Positions 1 through 13,030 of a DNA stretch of 64,000 bases are shown piece by piece. Positions within the stretch are counted from its first letter, which is position 1. The number at the start of each line of letters is the position of its first letter. The stretch comes from Pyrocephalus nanus. Its lineage: Eukaryota; Chordata; Aves; Passeriformes; Tyrannidae. The position numbers were made by a program, and so were the translations under genes. The stretch is taken from the NCBI GenBank assembly GCA_038380795.1, contig CM076264.1, positions 5,210,001 to 5,274,000 of the forward strand, in the 5' to 3' direction. The notes under the pieces are model-generated. The model had not been told where the DNA came from, ran no database searches, and saw only the letters and a program-made list of their open reading frames with translations.

Positions 1-700
1 TGACAGAATGGTTTGGGCAGAGTTTTGTTTGCTGTTTCATTTCAATCTACATTCACTTTCTTTCCAAAATTTTCTGCTAAGCTATCAGAGAAAAAATTAT
101 TCTGTTGTGATTTCTGCCCCTAGTTTTTTTTCATAGAATCATTTATGCTGCCAATTTCCCTTGCAATATTGTGTGTTTTAGTTTCTCCTCTGCCTTCTTG
201 CTGTTAGACCTCTTGAATACCTCTTCTTCTAGGAAGCCCAGAGGATCATGAACTCACATGAATGCTTTGATAGCAGTCAGGAGCACCGAGAGCAATACCT
301 AATGTTTATTTGAATAGAACACATAATTATTATCTTTGATATAGTCGCAAGGAGGAAATATATAAAAAAAGATTAAGATACTGTTGGACTGCATCCGAGC
401 CCAGCTGGAATCCTCAGGGTTTTCTAGGGTTTAAAATTACCAGGATGTTAATTTTCACTGAGAACAGTCAGCTCTGGATAAGGAGGTACATCTGTAGGCT
501 CTGTTACAAGTGAGCAAAATCGCTAGAAATATTCTAAGGGGCTGCTGCTGATATTCAGACATGTGAAATAACAATGGGACAGTCACAGTTGTTCCACCCT
601 CCACCAGCTTTCTCCTGTGACATGTCTCCCAGTTAAGGTCTATTCATCACTGTGTTATTTTTAGCCCAGTTTCCAAAGGAAACACAGCACATGAGACCAT

Positions 701-716
701 TCTGTCTGTCTGTCTG
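701..716. repeat. (TCTG)4 microsatellite
   Basis: Four perfect tetranucleotide units, TCTG. Confidence -1.
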
Positions 717-1523
717 CTTATTGCTGCCTCCATAATCATACACTGTTGCCCAGTTTCAACCAAATGGGATAGAAGTCTGTGGGATGTGAAGTAGCTGCCA
801 GTTTCCTAAAAGCTGGTGACCTACAGAGAGGCTGCAGTGGGAGCCGAGCAGCTGCCTGGTTTCTGGGGCTGGCCACAGAACATTCACACAGTCACCCTTA
901 TGCCAAAATTCTTCAGGGATATGGGGAAGGGATGGGCCATGAAGAGCCATCAGGAGCTGGATTTTCCCTCCTGGGCTTCCAGAAGGAATGTAAGAAAGAC
1001 ATCCGTGAGAAAACATCTTTCCAAAATGACACCTCTGTCAGGTGTCATTATTCCTCTATTCAGAAAAAAACACCAGTTTGACCCCCAGTCCTACTTTGCT
1101 GCTGAGGTTTAATTAGGAAAAATGTAACAACAGAGAAAAAAAAAGGCCGCATTTTCACCAAGCATCGCCTGCTACATTCACAGAGGGTAAAGGCCAACCA
1201 GTGGAGAAGGTAGTGGCTTGACTGGCTGGCCAGAAATTAGGTTGACAGGGTAATTAACCCCAGTTGATGACTGCTGATGGAAGTCCTCTCTACCAGCTCC
1301 CATAGTGGAGCAGAAATGCAGCATTTGGTGGGCAGCCAGCACCACCCCAGTTTGAATCACCCCTAGTCTGAGACTGGGGCTCCCACTCTGACCCAGCACA
1401 AGAGGAACCACCAGCATGAAAAGCTCTTTGCAGTGTCTATGGTTTAAATATTACTTACCAAGCTGGATAAAACATCTGTTTTGGCCAGTGTGAACAGACC
1501 TGGGAGCCTGCCTACTTTGAGGC

Positions 1524-1560
1524 TGTTTGTTTATATATTTATTTATGTATTTTTTTTTTA
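1524..1560. repeat. T-rich low-complexity tract
   Basis: GTTTGTTTATATATTTATTT leads into a short T run; AT-only composition apart from a few G. Confidence -1.
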
Positions 1561-2212
1561 ATAGCAATCAAAAGCTTCACATATAGAAGCATAAACTAAA
1601 ACTATATTTAAGCCTTTAAAGCGAGCCGACAGCCAGAAATGCTGAGTGCCTGCAGTTCTCATTAGGATCCAACTGATGTTTACCCCTTTGAAAGCACAGC
1701 TTGGCATCGCTGGAATTAAAGCTCTGGGAGAAAAGCTCCACAGCTCAGTTTGCTCCTCAACAAACCAAGGAGCCTGCAGAACATGAGGAGGGGGGGATGA
1801 CACAAAACAGCACATCAGGATCTTTGCTTTTCTTTTCTAAGGGCCCATTTTGAGTTACTGTAGTGCAGCGTCATCAAGTACTGAGACTGTAAGGATCAGT
1901 GACCCCCTTGCCAAATGTAGGCTTATTTTCCCAAATATTTGTCTTTTCAGCTGAAAATGTCTGTGCTTGATCTCTGACTGGAGTGATATTCTTGGAAGAA
2001 AAAGCAAAGTACTTTCAGCTTTTTAAAATAACTTTAGAAATTATTTTATAAAAAGAAGGCGTACATAGCTGCATGTATTTGGCAATGCCAAAACTTAAAA
2101 AAAGGGAATTAAGCTTGACAACTGGCTTGGGCAGTGCTTTCATGTAGATCTAGTGCCTTTGCTGGACTTGAAATGAAACAAAGATCTGCCAGGGAAAACA
2201 TGAAACTTTCAC

Positions 2213-2343
2213 ATTCACAGAATCACAGGCTGGTTTTGGTTGGAAGGGACCTTAAATGTCATCTAGTTCCAACCCTCCTGCCATGGGCAGGGACACCTTT
2301 CACTAGACCAGTTTACTCCAAGCCCTATCCAGTCTTAACAAGA
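2213..2343 (-). repeat. CR1 LINE fragment, 3' end
   Basis: The plus strand reads CACAGAATCACAGGCTGG, GGTTGGAAGGGACC, then CTAGTTCCAACC, CCATGGGCAGGGACACC and CACTAGACCAG. This is the reverse complement of the avian CR1 3' end, so the element lies on the minus strand with its 3' terminus at the left. It is a short, 5'-truncated copy. Confidence -1.
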
Positions 2344-4204
2344 GGTGTATCTTTGAAAAGTGCTTGTGGACAAACAGCTACTGATGGTACTGACATGAGT
2401 ACCCAAAAGACAGCATAGATCTCAAAAAAAGAATCTGGCACTACAGCTGTGAGTTTTCATGACTCATACCCTCATTTAATCTCGAAATAAGATGGATTGG
2501 TGGGGCAGCAGAGGAAGTGGGAAGACACATTAAATAAAGGTGAAAAAGGCTGGCGTTACTGAACCAGACAGGCATATTAACCAATTCTCCGCATGAAGGA
2601 AAGTAAAGCATTTTCATAAAATAGATGCTGAAAAATCTGGAATGACTTTATCAGGCTCAAGTCCATATTCCCTTTTAAGCTGAGTGAAGAGATGCCACTG
2701 AGTTTAGCTATGGAGCTAAACTTAGAAACACTCTGTACACAACCTCACTACCACGCCCCAGATGACCATCAGCTATCACACAGTGCACAGTGTGTTGTCT
2801 GTTCTCCGTGTTTCATATCACTTTAACAGAACACACTGGTTCACAGAAGCACATTATTAGCACATTATTTTTGAAGGTAGGGGTGGAGTAAGTAAGAGAA
2901 CAAAAGAAGGAAACCTGAGTCCCAGGAACAGGGATAGTGCATTAAAAAAAAAAAAAGAAAAACACTCTAAAAAAGAGAGATGTTGTAATGCACTGGAAAG
3001 CAGTCACTGAACTTGAAATCCTTTCCTCTTCCTTCTGTATCTGGAATTTTCTCTAAGAAATTGCTACTGAAGTTACTGCAAAGAATTAACCAAATCTCCC
3101 TATAAAATCTGCACTCAGGGTCCTGGATCTTGCACTCATTAAAAGTGCAAAGATGGGAAAAACTTCTGGTCTTTTAATTTATGCGCTTGTGTCAGGAAGC
3201 TTTTGTGAAACATTCATATGGTGACTTTTTCTACATTGTTTTCTCTCCAGATTTTAAAAAAGTCCTCCTTAATTGCATTTATGGCACCAGTCCTTCGGCT
3301 GGGAGAGGATATGTGAGATGACCCTCTCACATGGTGGCAAAGCTGTGCCCTCACCCTGTGCTCAGCTGACAACTGTGGTGTGAGGAAATGGGCAAAGCAT
3401 CCTTCCTCTTTTTCATTTAAAGAACTGCTATAACACAATTTTAAAATTTTTTATTCCTTTTTTTTTTTTTTTTTTTTTTTCCTAAAGGCCTACTGCTTTC
3501 TCTATATCATACTTGTCCTGCTGAAATGGAAAAACCCAAAAGTGGATTTTTCTCTTGTGGTGGAGGTGGGGTACAATTTCTGACTGCTATCACAGGAAAA
3601 GTTGTTATTCTCATTAAATCATCCTCTCTGCAATGTCATGCAGCCTTTGTAGACTGCTGCAACTGTTTCTTTGGCAAAGGCTCAAATTAATATAAGCAAT
3701 CACATTGTTCTAAGGTCATACAGGAAACCAACAGCCTCCCTTTCCTCCTGACCCTCTCACCAGTTTCCTGGCTTTCCTGCCCTTTTCCTAATGCACTTGC
3801 CTGATTTCAGCCTTGGGGAAGTGAGCTGCTCAGAGGCTTGTGCTGCAGAGAACCTCTAAAAAATGAAAATTTTTTCCTGAAGCTTCCCCCTATCCCCTTG
3901 AAAGCAGCCTGCTTACTGACCACAGCCAAACTCCTCCTGCTCTTGGGGCTGGGAACATCTTGCTTGATCCTGATGGGATAGCAACACTCCGAGGAATTTG
4001 CAAAGCAATTTGCTCCCTAGGAACCTATTTGCTACACCCACAAGGTTGCCTCTTTGTGTCCCTCTGCGCCCAGGGAAGAAGAGGGCTAGGAAAGTAATTC
4101 CCTGAGGGAAACTTGCTGGCCAACAGCAGGGAAAGTAATCCACGGCTCTCATGGTCTGCCACCACCTTCCTTTCCAACCTCCCATCATGAGTCTTTGCAC
4201 TTGA
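2344..4204. other. Intergenic DNA
   Basis: Unique noncoding sequence between two CR1 fragments. It holds a 9-bp-arm hairpin (2701..2722) and the T23 tract. No gene seen. Confidence -1.
3458..3480. repeat. Poly(T) tract, 23 T
   Basis: Uninterrupted run of 23 T between ATTCC and CCTAAAGG. No adjacent retrocopy is evident. Confidence -1.
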
Positions 4205-4467
4205 GGGATAAGAGGAAAATGCTTTAAACTGAAAGAGGGTGGGCTTAGGTTAGATATTAGGAATAAATTCTGTACTGTGAGGGTGGTGAGACAGTGGAAC
4301 AAGTTGCCCAGAGAAGCTGTGGATTTCCCATCCTTGAAAGTGTTCAAGGCCAGGTTGGATGAGGCAACCTGGTCTAGTGGAAGGTGTCCCTGCCCAAGGC
4401 AAGAGGTTGGAACAAAATGATCTTTAAGGTCCCTTCCAATCCAAACCATTCCGTGCTTCTATGATTG
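4205..4467 (+). repeat. CR1 LINE fragment, 3' end
   Basis: The element runs from GCTTTAAACTGAAAGAGG through TTAGATATTAGG, GGTGGTGAGACAGTGGAAC, GTTGCCCAGAGAAGCTGTGG and AGGTCCCTTCCAATCC to a terminal TTCTATGATT. It is about 260 bp, 5'-truncated, in forward orientation. The 178-codon antisense open frame across it (3913..4449, minus) is CR1 antisense, not a gene. Confidence -1.
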
Positions 4468-6523
4468 GACAGATGCTGATTGGTGACAGTTCACTGGGAC
4501 CTTATGGCTCACCTTTCCAAGACAAAGCAAAATCTGCTAACATCAAAAATCAGGATATTACAGAGAAGGATGCAGAGGGTATCTGCCCTCCTGAAGGTTG
4601 CTCCCTGTCTTGTGGAAAAAGGGAGTGAAACAGGGCCAGATGGTGACAGGGGCAAAAGGCAGCTGGATCTGTCAGGGGAGTGACTGAGCGAGTGTGGGGA
4701 GCACAGACCTGTAGCTGGCCTTTGAGTGGGACCCTGCAAACACTTGGAAAGGAACTGATATTCATGCTATGCCAGGGGCATGTCCCCAGGGACAGGATGA
4801 CAAGGAGCCAAACCCTGAGGCTGGCAGCCTGTTCACCTTGTTGGGCTGTCCAAGCCACAAGTAATTGTGTTGATTAAACAAATACCCTGACAGGGCTGAG
4901 AAGCACAGAGCAGCTGTAGGCATGTCAAGTGCCTGTGCTGATGGGAGCAGCTCCAGAGAGTAAACAGGGGAGAGGAGAGCCACTGGCATGTGAAGGGCTT
5001 GCTAGGAATGGGCCCACGGACATGAAACTGCAGCAAGAGGGAATGCACAGCCAGACAGAGGGAGGGGGGAATTTCCACAGAGCACTTGAAGGTCTTATAA
5101 AACGTTCATTAAATTAGGTTTCCAGCGATTGTCAGCACTTGAATTATAAGGACCAAATGCAATTGAAAAACTACCTTTTGCTTTCATGTGAAATGGTAAC
5201 TGCACATCAAACGTTTTAATCTTCTCCAATGACTAAATACGTGGAAATCTGTAGGTCTATTTATATAAAAGCTTCCAAAAGATATGTTATCTCTGCAATT
5301 TACCCCCACTCCTTCCCCAAGGGATTTTTCTTTCATGTCTCCTTGCATGGTCTACATTTATTTACCAGTGAATATCACTTCAAATGAATTTAGTAGCAGG
5401 GATGTTTATAGAAATAGCACATTTTCAATGACTTGTGGAGAATACTTACAAAGTGAATGTTGTAAAACACAAGTGTGTTTACATTAGAAAACCAATAGCA
5501 GACTGGTTAGCAGCCAGTCAAGGCGTGGAAGAGAATAAGAGACCTGTTTATCCACTCCAAACCAGCCTACAATCTTGAATATCAAAATGCTCTTCAGCGG
5601 TTTTACCTCTTTTGTGACAAACCTCTTTCCAAGTGAGCTTTAGACCAAGAATTTTTCACTGAAACTATTCAGAGGATCACCTGAACAATAATTTGAATAA
5701 TCATTTAAAAATACATTATTCTGGATGATATGAAATAAAGCAATCCTTTTCTAATAAGCAATTTGAAATACATTATTAAATCACCTCTAGTCAGAAGTGC
5801 ATGATATGAAGGAAAGAAAAATATTGCAAACCAGCACTTAGTCTGTTATGTTTATGAAAGGAACCATGTGTGACAAGTGCACAAAATGGACTTTCTCAGA
5901 AACCCCGGTACATTCTCGTTTTGCTTCGGAGAACAATAATTTAGGGATGAACTTGTTTGACAAGGAGCATTTGCTTCCAGGTCATCCAGCTGCTTGGCAG
6001 TCAGCTAATAGGAACAGTGTGACAAAAGAAGGGACAACCTCATTGCCCCCTTCTATAAGTGAAGTTTAATTTAGCTGATGAAGCTTACAGCTCTTCCTGC
6101 CCTATAGAAGCCCTCTGCCATCTGGCCAGTAGCTTATACTGTGTAGCTGGCTTTTTTAGTATCCTTGCTCTTTCTAGAAGTATTTCACAGAGCTTCCAAA
6201 TGGTGAGCTCTTATCTGACTTCATTAGTCTCTCCAGGACTCTGCCCACCCTGATTTGGAAGCAAAGAAAAGAGAACACTAATGAACTGACACTTTTCGTA
6301 TTCTTCTCTTGATGTACCTAGAAGGGCAGCATCAAGATATAAGGTTTCACTATATATTCAGAAAGTCCTTTCCAGTTTTTTTAGGAATGTTGTAGCCTTC
6401 TAAAAGCCAGGTATGTTTTCTTATTTTTCTCTATTTTGAAAGCATAACAAACCAAGACCTAATTCTTCAGTGCTGAATCTGGGGCCAGTTACACCTCTGG
6501 AGAGAGGTGACTTCTTCAGAGAG
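4468..6523. other. Intergenic DNA
   Basis: The first 600 bases are moderately GC-rich and produce several overlapping short open frames on both strands (4480-5117), none recognisable. The rest is AT-rich unique DNA. Confidence -1.
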
Positions 6524-6662
6524 TGATAGAATAATAGAATAGAAAGAATAATAGAATTGGAAGGGACCTTAGAGACCACCTGGCTCCAACACCCTTTTCT
6601 ATGGGCAGAGACACCTCCCACTAGAGCTGGTTGTTCTGTGCCCCATCAAACCTCGTTTTGAA
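6524..6662 (-). repeat. CR1 LINE fragment, 3' end
   Basis: TGATAGAATAATAGAATAG and TTGGAAGGGACCTTAGAG are followed by GGCAGAGACACCTCCCACTA. The terminal ATAGAAT motif is expanded to several copies. The element lies in minus orientation and is a short truncated copy. Confidence -1.
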
Positions 6663-8785
6663 TCAAGTACCAATCAGTGACAAGACTCAGTTTCACTTGA
6701 AATACACATCTTTCTGCATATTTAGAGAAATAATGAGATAGAATCATTTGACTTCCAGCTGTAAGAAATCTGACAGCTGAATTGAGGCAGACTGAAATGC
6801 TCACTGTAAAGGAAAACTTGCCATAAGTACAAATAAACATCGACAGCTCCCACGGGCAAATTAGAAGTAAAGTTCTTGTGCTGAGAGGAAAATAAATGGT
6901 CTACAATGAAATGAAAAGCTGGAATTAAATTAAAGCCACCAAAATGGGAATATTTCCAGTATGGCAGGGATGATCAGTATGGATGGACTCAACAGAGGAA
7001 CCTTCTTGTCATTAGCCAGGCAGAGCATGTAGATGGACACAGTGGACTTATTTTCAAGACAAGCAACACACTCCTTCCTTTCTGTTCACCATAATATTTG
7101 CAAAGTTAACTCTTGTTCCTTGCCTTGACTTCAATGCCCTCAGGCCAAAATGAAATCAAAGTTCAATCAAGGAAGAAACAGCAACAGGAGAAAGAGGTAC
7201 AGACCAGAAAACATGGTCTCAGGTTACCCAAATACCCAGGGCAGAACCAGAGTGCAGGTCAGAATTAGCAGGAGGGCATGGAAAGCCTGTGTTTTCATGC
7301 AAAAAAGATGGGAAATGATCAGCACATTCCTCTCCTCTAAATCATCAAAACTGAGCTGCTAATACAACATTAAAAGAAGCTCTGAGTGTCTCGTGTTTTG
7401 GCTGTTTTATAAAGCACCTATTAAGCCACCAGAAACAGTGGTGTTGGTGTCAGGACAAGTCTAAGTGGGGAAAATCCAGTCAGTCAAAAAAAAAACCACA
7501 CTGAAAAAGTGATTTTTAAAGGACATTAACCCCCTGACTAAAAGGTACCATTTGGAAATAGAGCAGCATTTCTTCCTTATTTTTTAATCATGGACTACTA
7601 CAGGAGCAGCTTCCCATCTGTCTTAGGCAGTAGAGAAGCCATTCTGTGAAGGCTTAACAAAATTTTCCAGTCTTCCCAGTGCCTTGCCAACTTTCAGCAA
7701 GGCCATGAAAAGAAAGCTATCCAGACACCAGCCCTCAGAAGCAGAGAGTTGCTTTTAATTATGGAAAAAACAAGTCCCAGCATCTAGCCAAATGCCAGGT
7801 AAAAATTCCCCTTCCAGAGCCTTGCAGAGATGGCAGGGATAGCTTAATAATGTCTAGAAGGAGTCACTTAACTGGTGTTTTCACCACTGCACAAACTTCC
7901 TCCCAGCTGTCATACCAGTACTGTACCCCAAACCAAAGTAGGCATTGACTTAAAAAAACATCCTCTGCATCCGTGACATTCCTTTTTCCAAACCTAAATC
8001 AGTCATGTGGTGTTCCAGCCCAGTTTCTAAAATGATGAAATACATTCTTCAGAGCTTTGCTGTATAATTATGGACACCTTTAGGGAAACTAAATATCCTT
8101 GTAGGTTGGGATTAAACTACTTGCAGAATGTTTACACAATCTACAGTTATCTCCTCCTATTGTTAAAGCCAAATAAAGTAGACATTGTTTGCATAAAAAG
8201 CAGTAAAACCTAATGTTTTTCAAGGAAAATTTATGTGTGGATCTTCAAGAGTTCTGAAAATTCAAGAGCAATACAGACTAAAAAGAGTAGAGCTAAGAAG
8301 CGAAAAGAGCATTGCCAAAAGTATCCCTACTTTGCTGGCACAGCCCATGCAAATGAGAACACAGCATCCTTGTTTCTTCGAGGCAAAAAACCCCTTCATG
8401 CTAGATGAAAGGAGTTTCTAAATTATAGCTATAAGTTTTTAACAAGAGTTCACAAGGTTTCCTTCCTTAAGTACTGTTTAGATAAGGTGCTTGTAAACAG
8501 AAATTCACCCATTCTCAAGTTCAAACAAGACCGTAGCTTCCTGTCATTCCAAATTTCTCTGTACCTCTGTCAAACCACCACTGCTTGTTCTCAGCAGTGA
8601 GGATTCACCAAAAACTAACAACACGTAGGGTGGGATCATCAGGACAGTTCACATGTTCAGGTTGTAGCATTTCCTTGGATGGGAAGGCAGGTGGAGTTAA
8701 ACATAAAGAAAATAAGGGGGAAAAATGTCCCTTCCGAGGCGATTTGGATAAAAAGCGGTGATCTCCCTAACATTTTTTGCTGTAC

Positions 8786-8839
8786 CCATATACTTCAAAG
8801 CCAAAACTCTACCTATATACTTCAAAACCAAAACTATAT
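8786..8839. repeat. Imperfect 27-bp tandem duplication
   Basis: Two units share TATACTTCAAA and CCAAAACT at a spacing of 27 bases with a few substitutions, so this is an old local duplication. Confidence -1.
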
Positions 8840-9812
8840 CTGCCACAGTGTGACCAGTTAACCCAAATTACCCCTATACAGAGCCAGGACAGAGAGCTGT
8901 GGCAGTGTCATCAAGGTCTCATGTCCTGCCATGACAAGAAGAGCTGTAGAGGATTGTACGTCCAGTTCTCCATCACTCCCCCTATTTCCAAGTGGTAATT
9001 TTGCCTCATCCATCAAGAGAGAGAATGTTGGAGCACCAGGGTCTACAGCCTTCAGGAGGAAGAGGTGGGGGGGATGAGGTTTACTGGAAAGCTGCTCACA
9101 TTTCATTTGAGTAATCCTGTCTGCTTCCAAGCAGATTTCAGAAAAATATCAGTGTTCTGCTGAATGGCTTTAATGGGATTACCTTTAAGGCTTCTCTAAT
9201 AAGTGGTGTTATTAAGTTGTCTGGCTCATACAGAGAATTATGCATAACCACTGGCACTCCCCCTTTTCCCTGGTTTTGTTACAAATTGGAATTAGTGTCT
9301 ACTTGGTGTTGGGTTTCGTGTTTTAAAGAGGATTGGGTTAGGGGAAAATCTTTTGGGTAAAGCCCTTTTTAAAATTTTGCCTATGTTAAAAAAATTGCTT
9401 TCTTTCGGCCTATGAAACATGTCCTAAAAGGGATTAGAGATGCTGTTCAGTACAAATCTGCCAGGAAGTCCAAATCAAGATTTCACAGATCAAACACCAA
9501 TACAAATAATTGCAAAGGCCTAAGATTTTGCAGGAAAGAAATTTGTCTCAGATTTCCCAAGTCAGCCTGAAAGCCCAGTAGAAATTAAAAAGAGTAGGCA
9601 GAGCTCGAAATGATGTCATTCTTTCAGCCTTTCAAGGTGAGTAATTTAAAAAAAAATATTTATATTTCAATCACTCTTTTTTGAAAAGTGAGTGCACTTA
9701 GAGAGCATTGACTAGAGCGTTTTGAACTTGATGGAAAGTCTCTCAAAAAGTGAATGAAAAAATGACTATTAAATTCAAGCAATTCTTGATTCAATCCCTT
9801 AAAAATATTATT

Positions 9813-9829
9813 AAAAAAAAAAAAAAAAA
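9813..9829. repeat. Poly(A) tract, 17 A
   Basis: Uninterrupted A run after AATATTATT. Confidence -1.
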
Positions 9830-10320
9830 GTGGTATCCTTAGATCAAGATACATTAAGAGAATATGAATGAAGAACTGTGACAACATGAGATTCACCCCC
9901 ATGAAAACAACCCATGGGAATGACATAAAACCCCAGAGCTACTGTAAGTAGATAATTTATTCAAGGAAATTCCCTAGGGCATTAGGTTTGAAGGGCCTAT
10001 ACTTGTGTGGGATGTTCTGCAGTAGTTATGGAAGGTTACAGCTGTGTTGGCAGTGTTGACACCCTAAATGTCAGCCTCATTTACCTGTGACAGGAGGCAA
10101 ACAGGCCCTTACTCCAGGCACTGTGACTGCCAACAAATCTTAGTGCAAGGAAATGTTTTCCTTCTTTTATGGCTTGATCTTCCTCCACCTCTGTTGGCAG
10201 CAAAACCACTTGTTGATTCTGAAAAATGTCTACTCTGAATAGTTTCATTTGGCATGGCTGAAGGAGTCAGAGCTTTTAATTGTTTCAAAACCTTTTTAAA
10301 AAAATCAGTTTCAATCACTG

Positions 10321-10348
10321 TATATACATATATATATGTATATATAGT
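10321..10348. repeat. (TA)n microsatellite
   Basis: TATATACATATATATATG continues as TATATATA; near-palindromic alternating TA with CA/TG interruptions. Confidence -1.
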
Positions 10349-12986
10349 TAGCTTTTGTTTGCCTTAGAAAAAGAGAGAATGCTGGTTTTTCTTTGGGGTT
10401 TCTATCTTGATGTGTGGGACCCCATATGAAGCTGGAACTTCAAGTGGGAGAATGCTAATGCAGCACAAGGAACCTGCGTGGGCTTTGTTTTTCACGTGGG
10501 AAATAGAGCAGATGAGCTTTAAAACTGCAATAAAAGTAATTGAGCAATTGCCAAGATTTGTAGTCATGATCTCAGGATCTCACTCACCTGAGCAAATACC
10601 CTTGAAACTCCCATTATGGTTTGTGAATCAGCCACTGCCTCACTTTCTTAGAGATATCATCACTACAAATAAAAGTGTTGAATCTAAGGGGAGATCAGAA
10701 GGTTCTGGTCTCTGTTCTCAGGGACTTTTATTTTTCTGGGGTGTGCATGGGATGCTGGCTCTATTTCTTGGAAATGGAAAAAAGTTCCTTGGGATTTGCT
10801 ACACCAACCAGCCTCCTGTTTTCTCAGTATACACCTGACCTTTCCTAACTACCTGGTAGGAGGAGGAGGAGTTCAAAACACAAGAAACCACACTCTGGCA
10901 GCCCTATATCACTGCTCAGCAGTTTAAGCAGTGAGGAATTTCATAGCTGTTAGTGAAATTCCTGATGCAGAAAAATGTTTTCCAGGACGTGTAGTGCCAT
11001 CAAAATCTCACCCTACCTATATCTATTGTCATGTGAAACATGATATTATTAGCTTAAAGATGCCAGTAATCAAGGAAAACATATTCTGAAGCCCTATGAT
11101 TCTGAGACTTCAGGACACATTTAAGCTACTTCACCTCTTTACACAGCAGAAGGTGAAATCATTCTTTTTCCAGTTGCACTGGAAAATCTATTCATGCCCA
11201 GGTTTTCTGTGTTTTTCTAGTGACTCCCAATAGACATTACCAAACCAGCATCACTGCTGAATTTCCAGGCAAAGATATGAGGCCCTGAGGTAAAAAGGGG
11301 CTGCTCAAGAGGAGTGCTTTTTTGGGATGACTTCTGTCAAAACAGCATTATTGCTGTATTTGAAAGATCAAAGTACTGTTATCCATGATTCATTTTTCAC
11401 TGACTTTCAAATATGTATATTTAAACAAACAAATAGTGGGAAAACATGAAAAATAGAAACATAATGAATAAAATTTTCATCAGCACCTAAGAAACCTGGG
11501 TCCTAAGGAACTACACTCTGCTTTAAAGAATGGTTTATAAATCATGAACGCACTAAAACTCATCTTCAACGATTTTAGGCTTGTTGATTTAAACAAATTT
11601 TCATCAGTTAACTTGCATTTCTAAATGGCACTGAATCATTGTTGAAAGCACTTCAATTTTTTCACTCCTTGATCTAAGTATATTTACAGACACAAAGTTT
11701 TATATATCTCTGATATTTAGAAAGCACTTCTGTTGCACAGACTGCCATAGAGAGAATATTCCAGTTGTTCATTTTTTTTTGAGGCATGACAGGAGTATTG
11801 GGGCAAGAAAAAGATTAAATTTACTTGCAGAAGTAAAAGAAAGAGCTTTTTATATTCAGCAATTCTTTCTCCCAAGGGGAAGAAGCTGCTTATGACCAAG
11901 ACAAGCTGGGGACAGACACTGGCTGTGATAAATGACAGTTAGCAGGATCATTCCAATATCTGATAAAGTTTAGGATGCTCTGATGACCTTTCTCATCCTT
12001 TTTTTTTCTGTGAGAAGGGTGGAAAGTCACAAGCATGAGTAATAGAGGTCTAAGTCTAGTTCCTTTTTTAGACATGCTAAAATTTCCCTCTCCGTTCCTC
12101 ACTACCCGTTTACATTCCTAATCTTCATGTGGTGCCTATTAACTGAGCATAAATAAGGAATGTTAAGCCTCTGTGTATCCCAAGCTATCTACAGCCTTGA
12201 AGGATTCGGGAAAAATTAAACAAGAGAGTAGGCAGACTTCCAGAAATAACAGGGCTTTAACAAACAAATGAAATATTTATAGAACATTTAAAGAACAAAG
12301 GAAATGCAGCATTTCCTCCGTGTACAATTTCTATCAGTGTTTCAGGAATACTAGTACCATTCCACATCGCTACTCCGAGAAGGGGCAACACAGATAATAC
12401 ACCTAATAAACTCCCCTGGACTAACCTGATTTTGTCAAAAATACAATTCCAGTGACATATCAATTTCAATCCGTAATTTGTTTGTTACTTAAGTTAGGCT
12501 TTTGAAAAAAGAATCTTACAACAAACCTTTTGGCTGCAAGAAAGGTAAGACTTACCAGTAGACCTGGGAGACCTGCAGTGGGGTTGTAATTGGATATTGC
12601 ATTTTGTAGCCACATAATGCTAATGGAACCTGAAGAGTGTCTGATACTACAACAATACTTGGGTAATGTAATCTACTAAAAAACCCCAAACAACCATACA
12701 TCCATCACCAGTGTCTCATTCAAGTATCTTGGGTCAAACAGCAGTTCTGTGGTTAATGGATGGCAAAATATTGTGGAGGACATTCCAACATTGAATCAGT
12801 AGACTGATATCACCCATCAGGGTGTGTGACTGTTCACTTGAGTTTAAAATTGGATATTACTAAATAGCAGGCATATTAGAGAAAATTTAAGCATAGGGTT
12901 GCAAGCCAAAAAGGATGGTTATGGGTCCAGGGTCTTGACTGGTACCTCCACCATTAGAAATATATAAATATTCAGAATGATTTTAA

Positions 12987-13030
12987 GTTTTGTTGTTGTT
13001 GTGGTGGTTTTTTGTTTTGTTTTGTTTTAA
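12987..13030. repeat. (GTT)n/(GTTTT)n simple repeat
   Basis: TTTTGTTGTTGTTGTGG grades into repeated GTTTT units, then TTAAG. Confidence -1.

Larger units (their letters stand above)
1..2212. other. Intergenic DNA
   Basis: AT-rich unique sequence with no supported gene. It contains the (TCTG)4 tract, a perfect 10-bp-arm hairpin at 1025..1049 and the T-rich tract near 1.54 kb. Overlapping open frames of 79-100 codons near 0.8-1.4 kb have no family resemblance. Confidence -1.

Noticed and set aside
2134..2418. 94-codon plus-strand frame
   Set aside because: It runs through a CR1 3' end; no protein family resemblance.
3913..4449. 178-codon minus-strand open frame
   Set aside because: Its middle ([19 protein letters not shown]) is antisense translation of the CR1 3' region, repeated in the frames at 16307 and 42750.
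10115..10131. 17-mer CAGGCACTGTGACTGCC, also present at 28513..28529
   Set aside because: Flanks do not align; a shared 17-mer in 64 kb is not far from chance, so no dispersed repeat is called.
10407..10838. 143-codon plus-strand frame
   Set aside because: No known motif, no splice sites or promoter context, and composition like the surrounding intergenic DNA.
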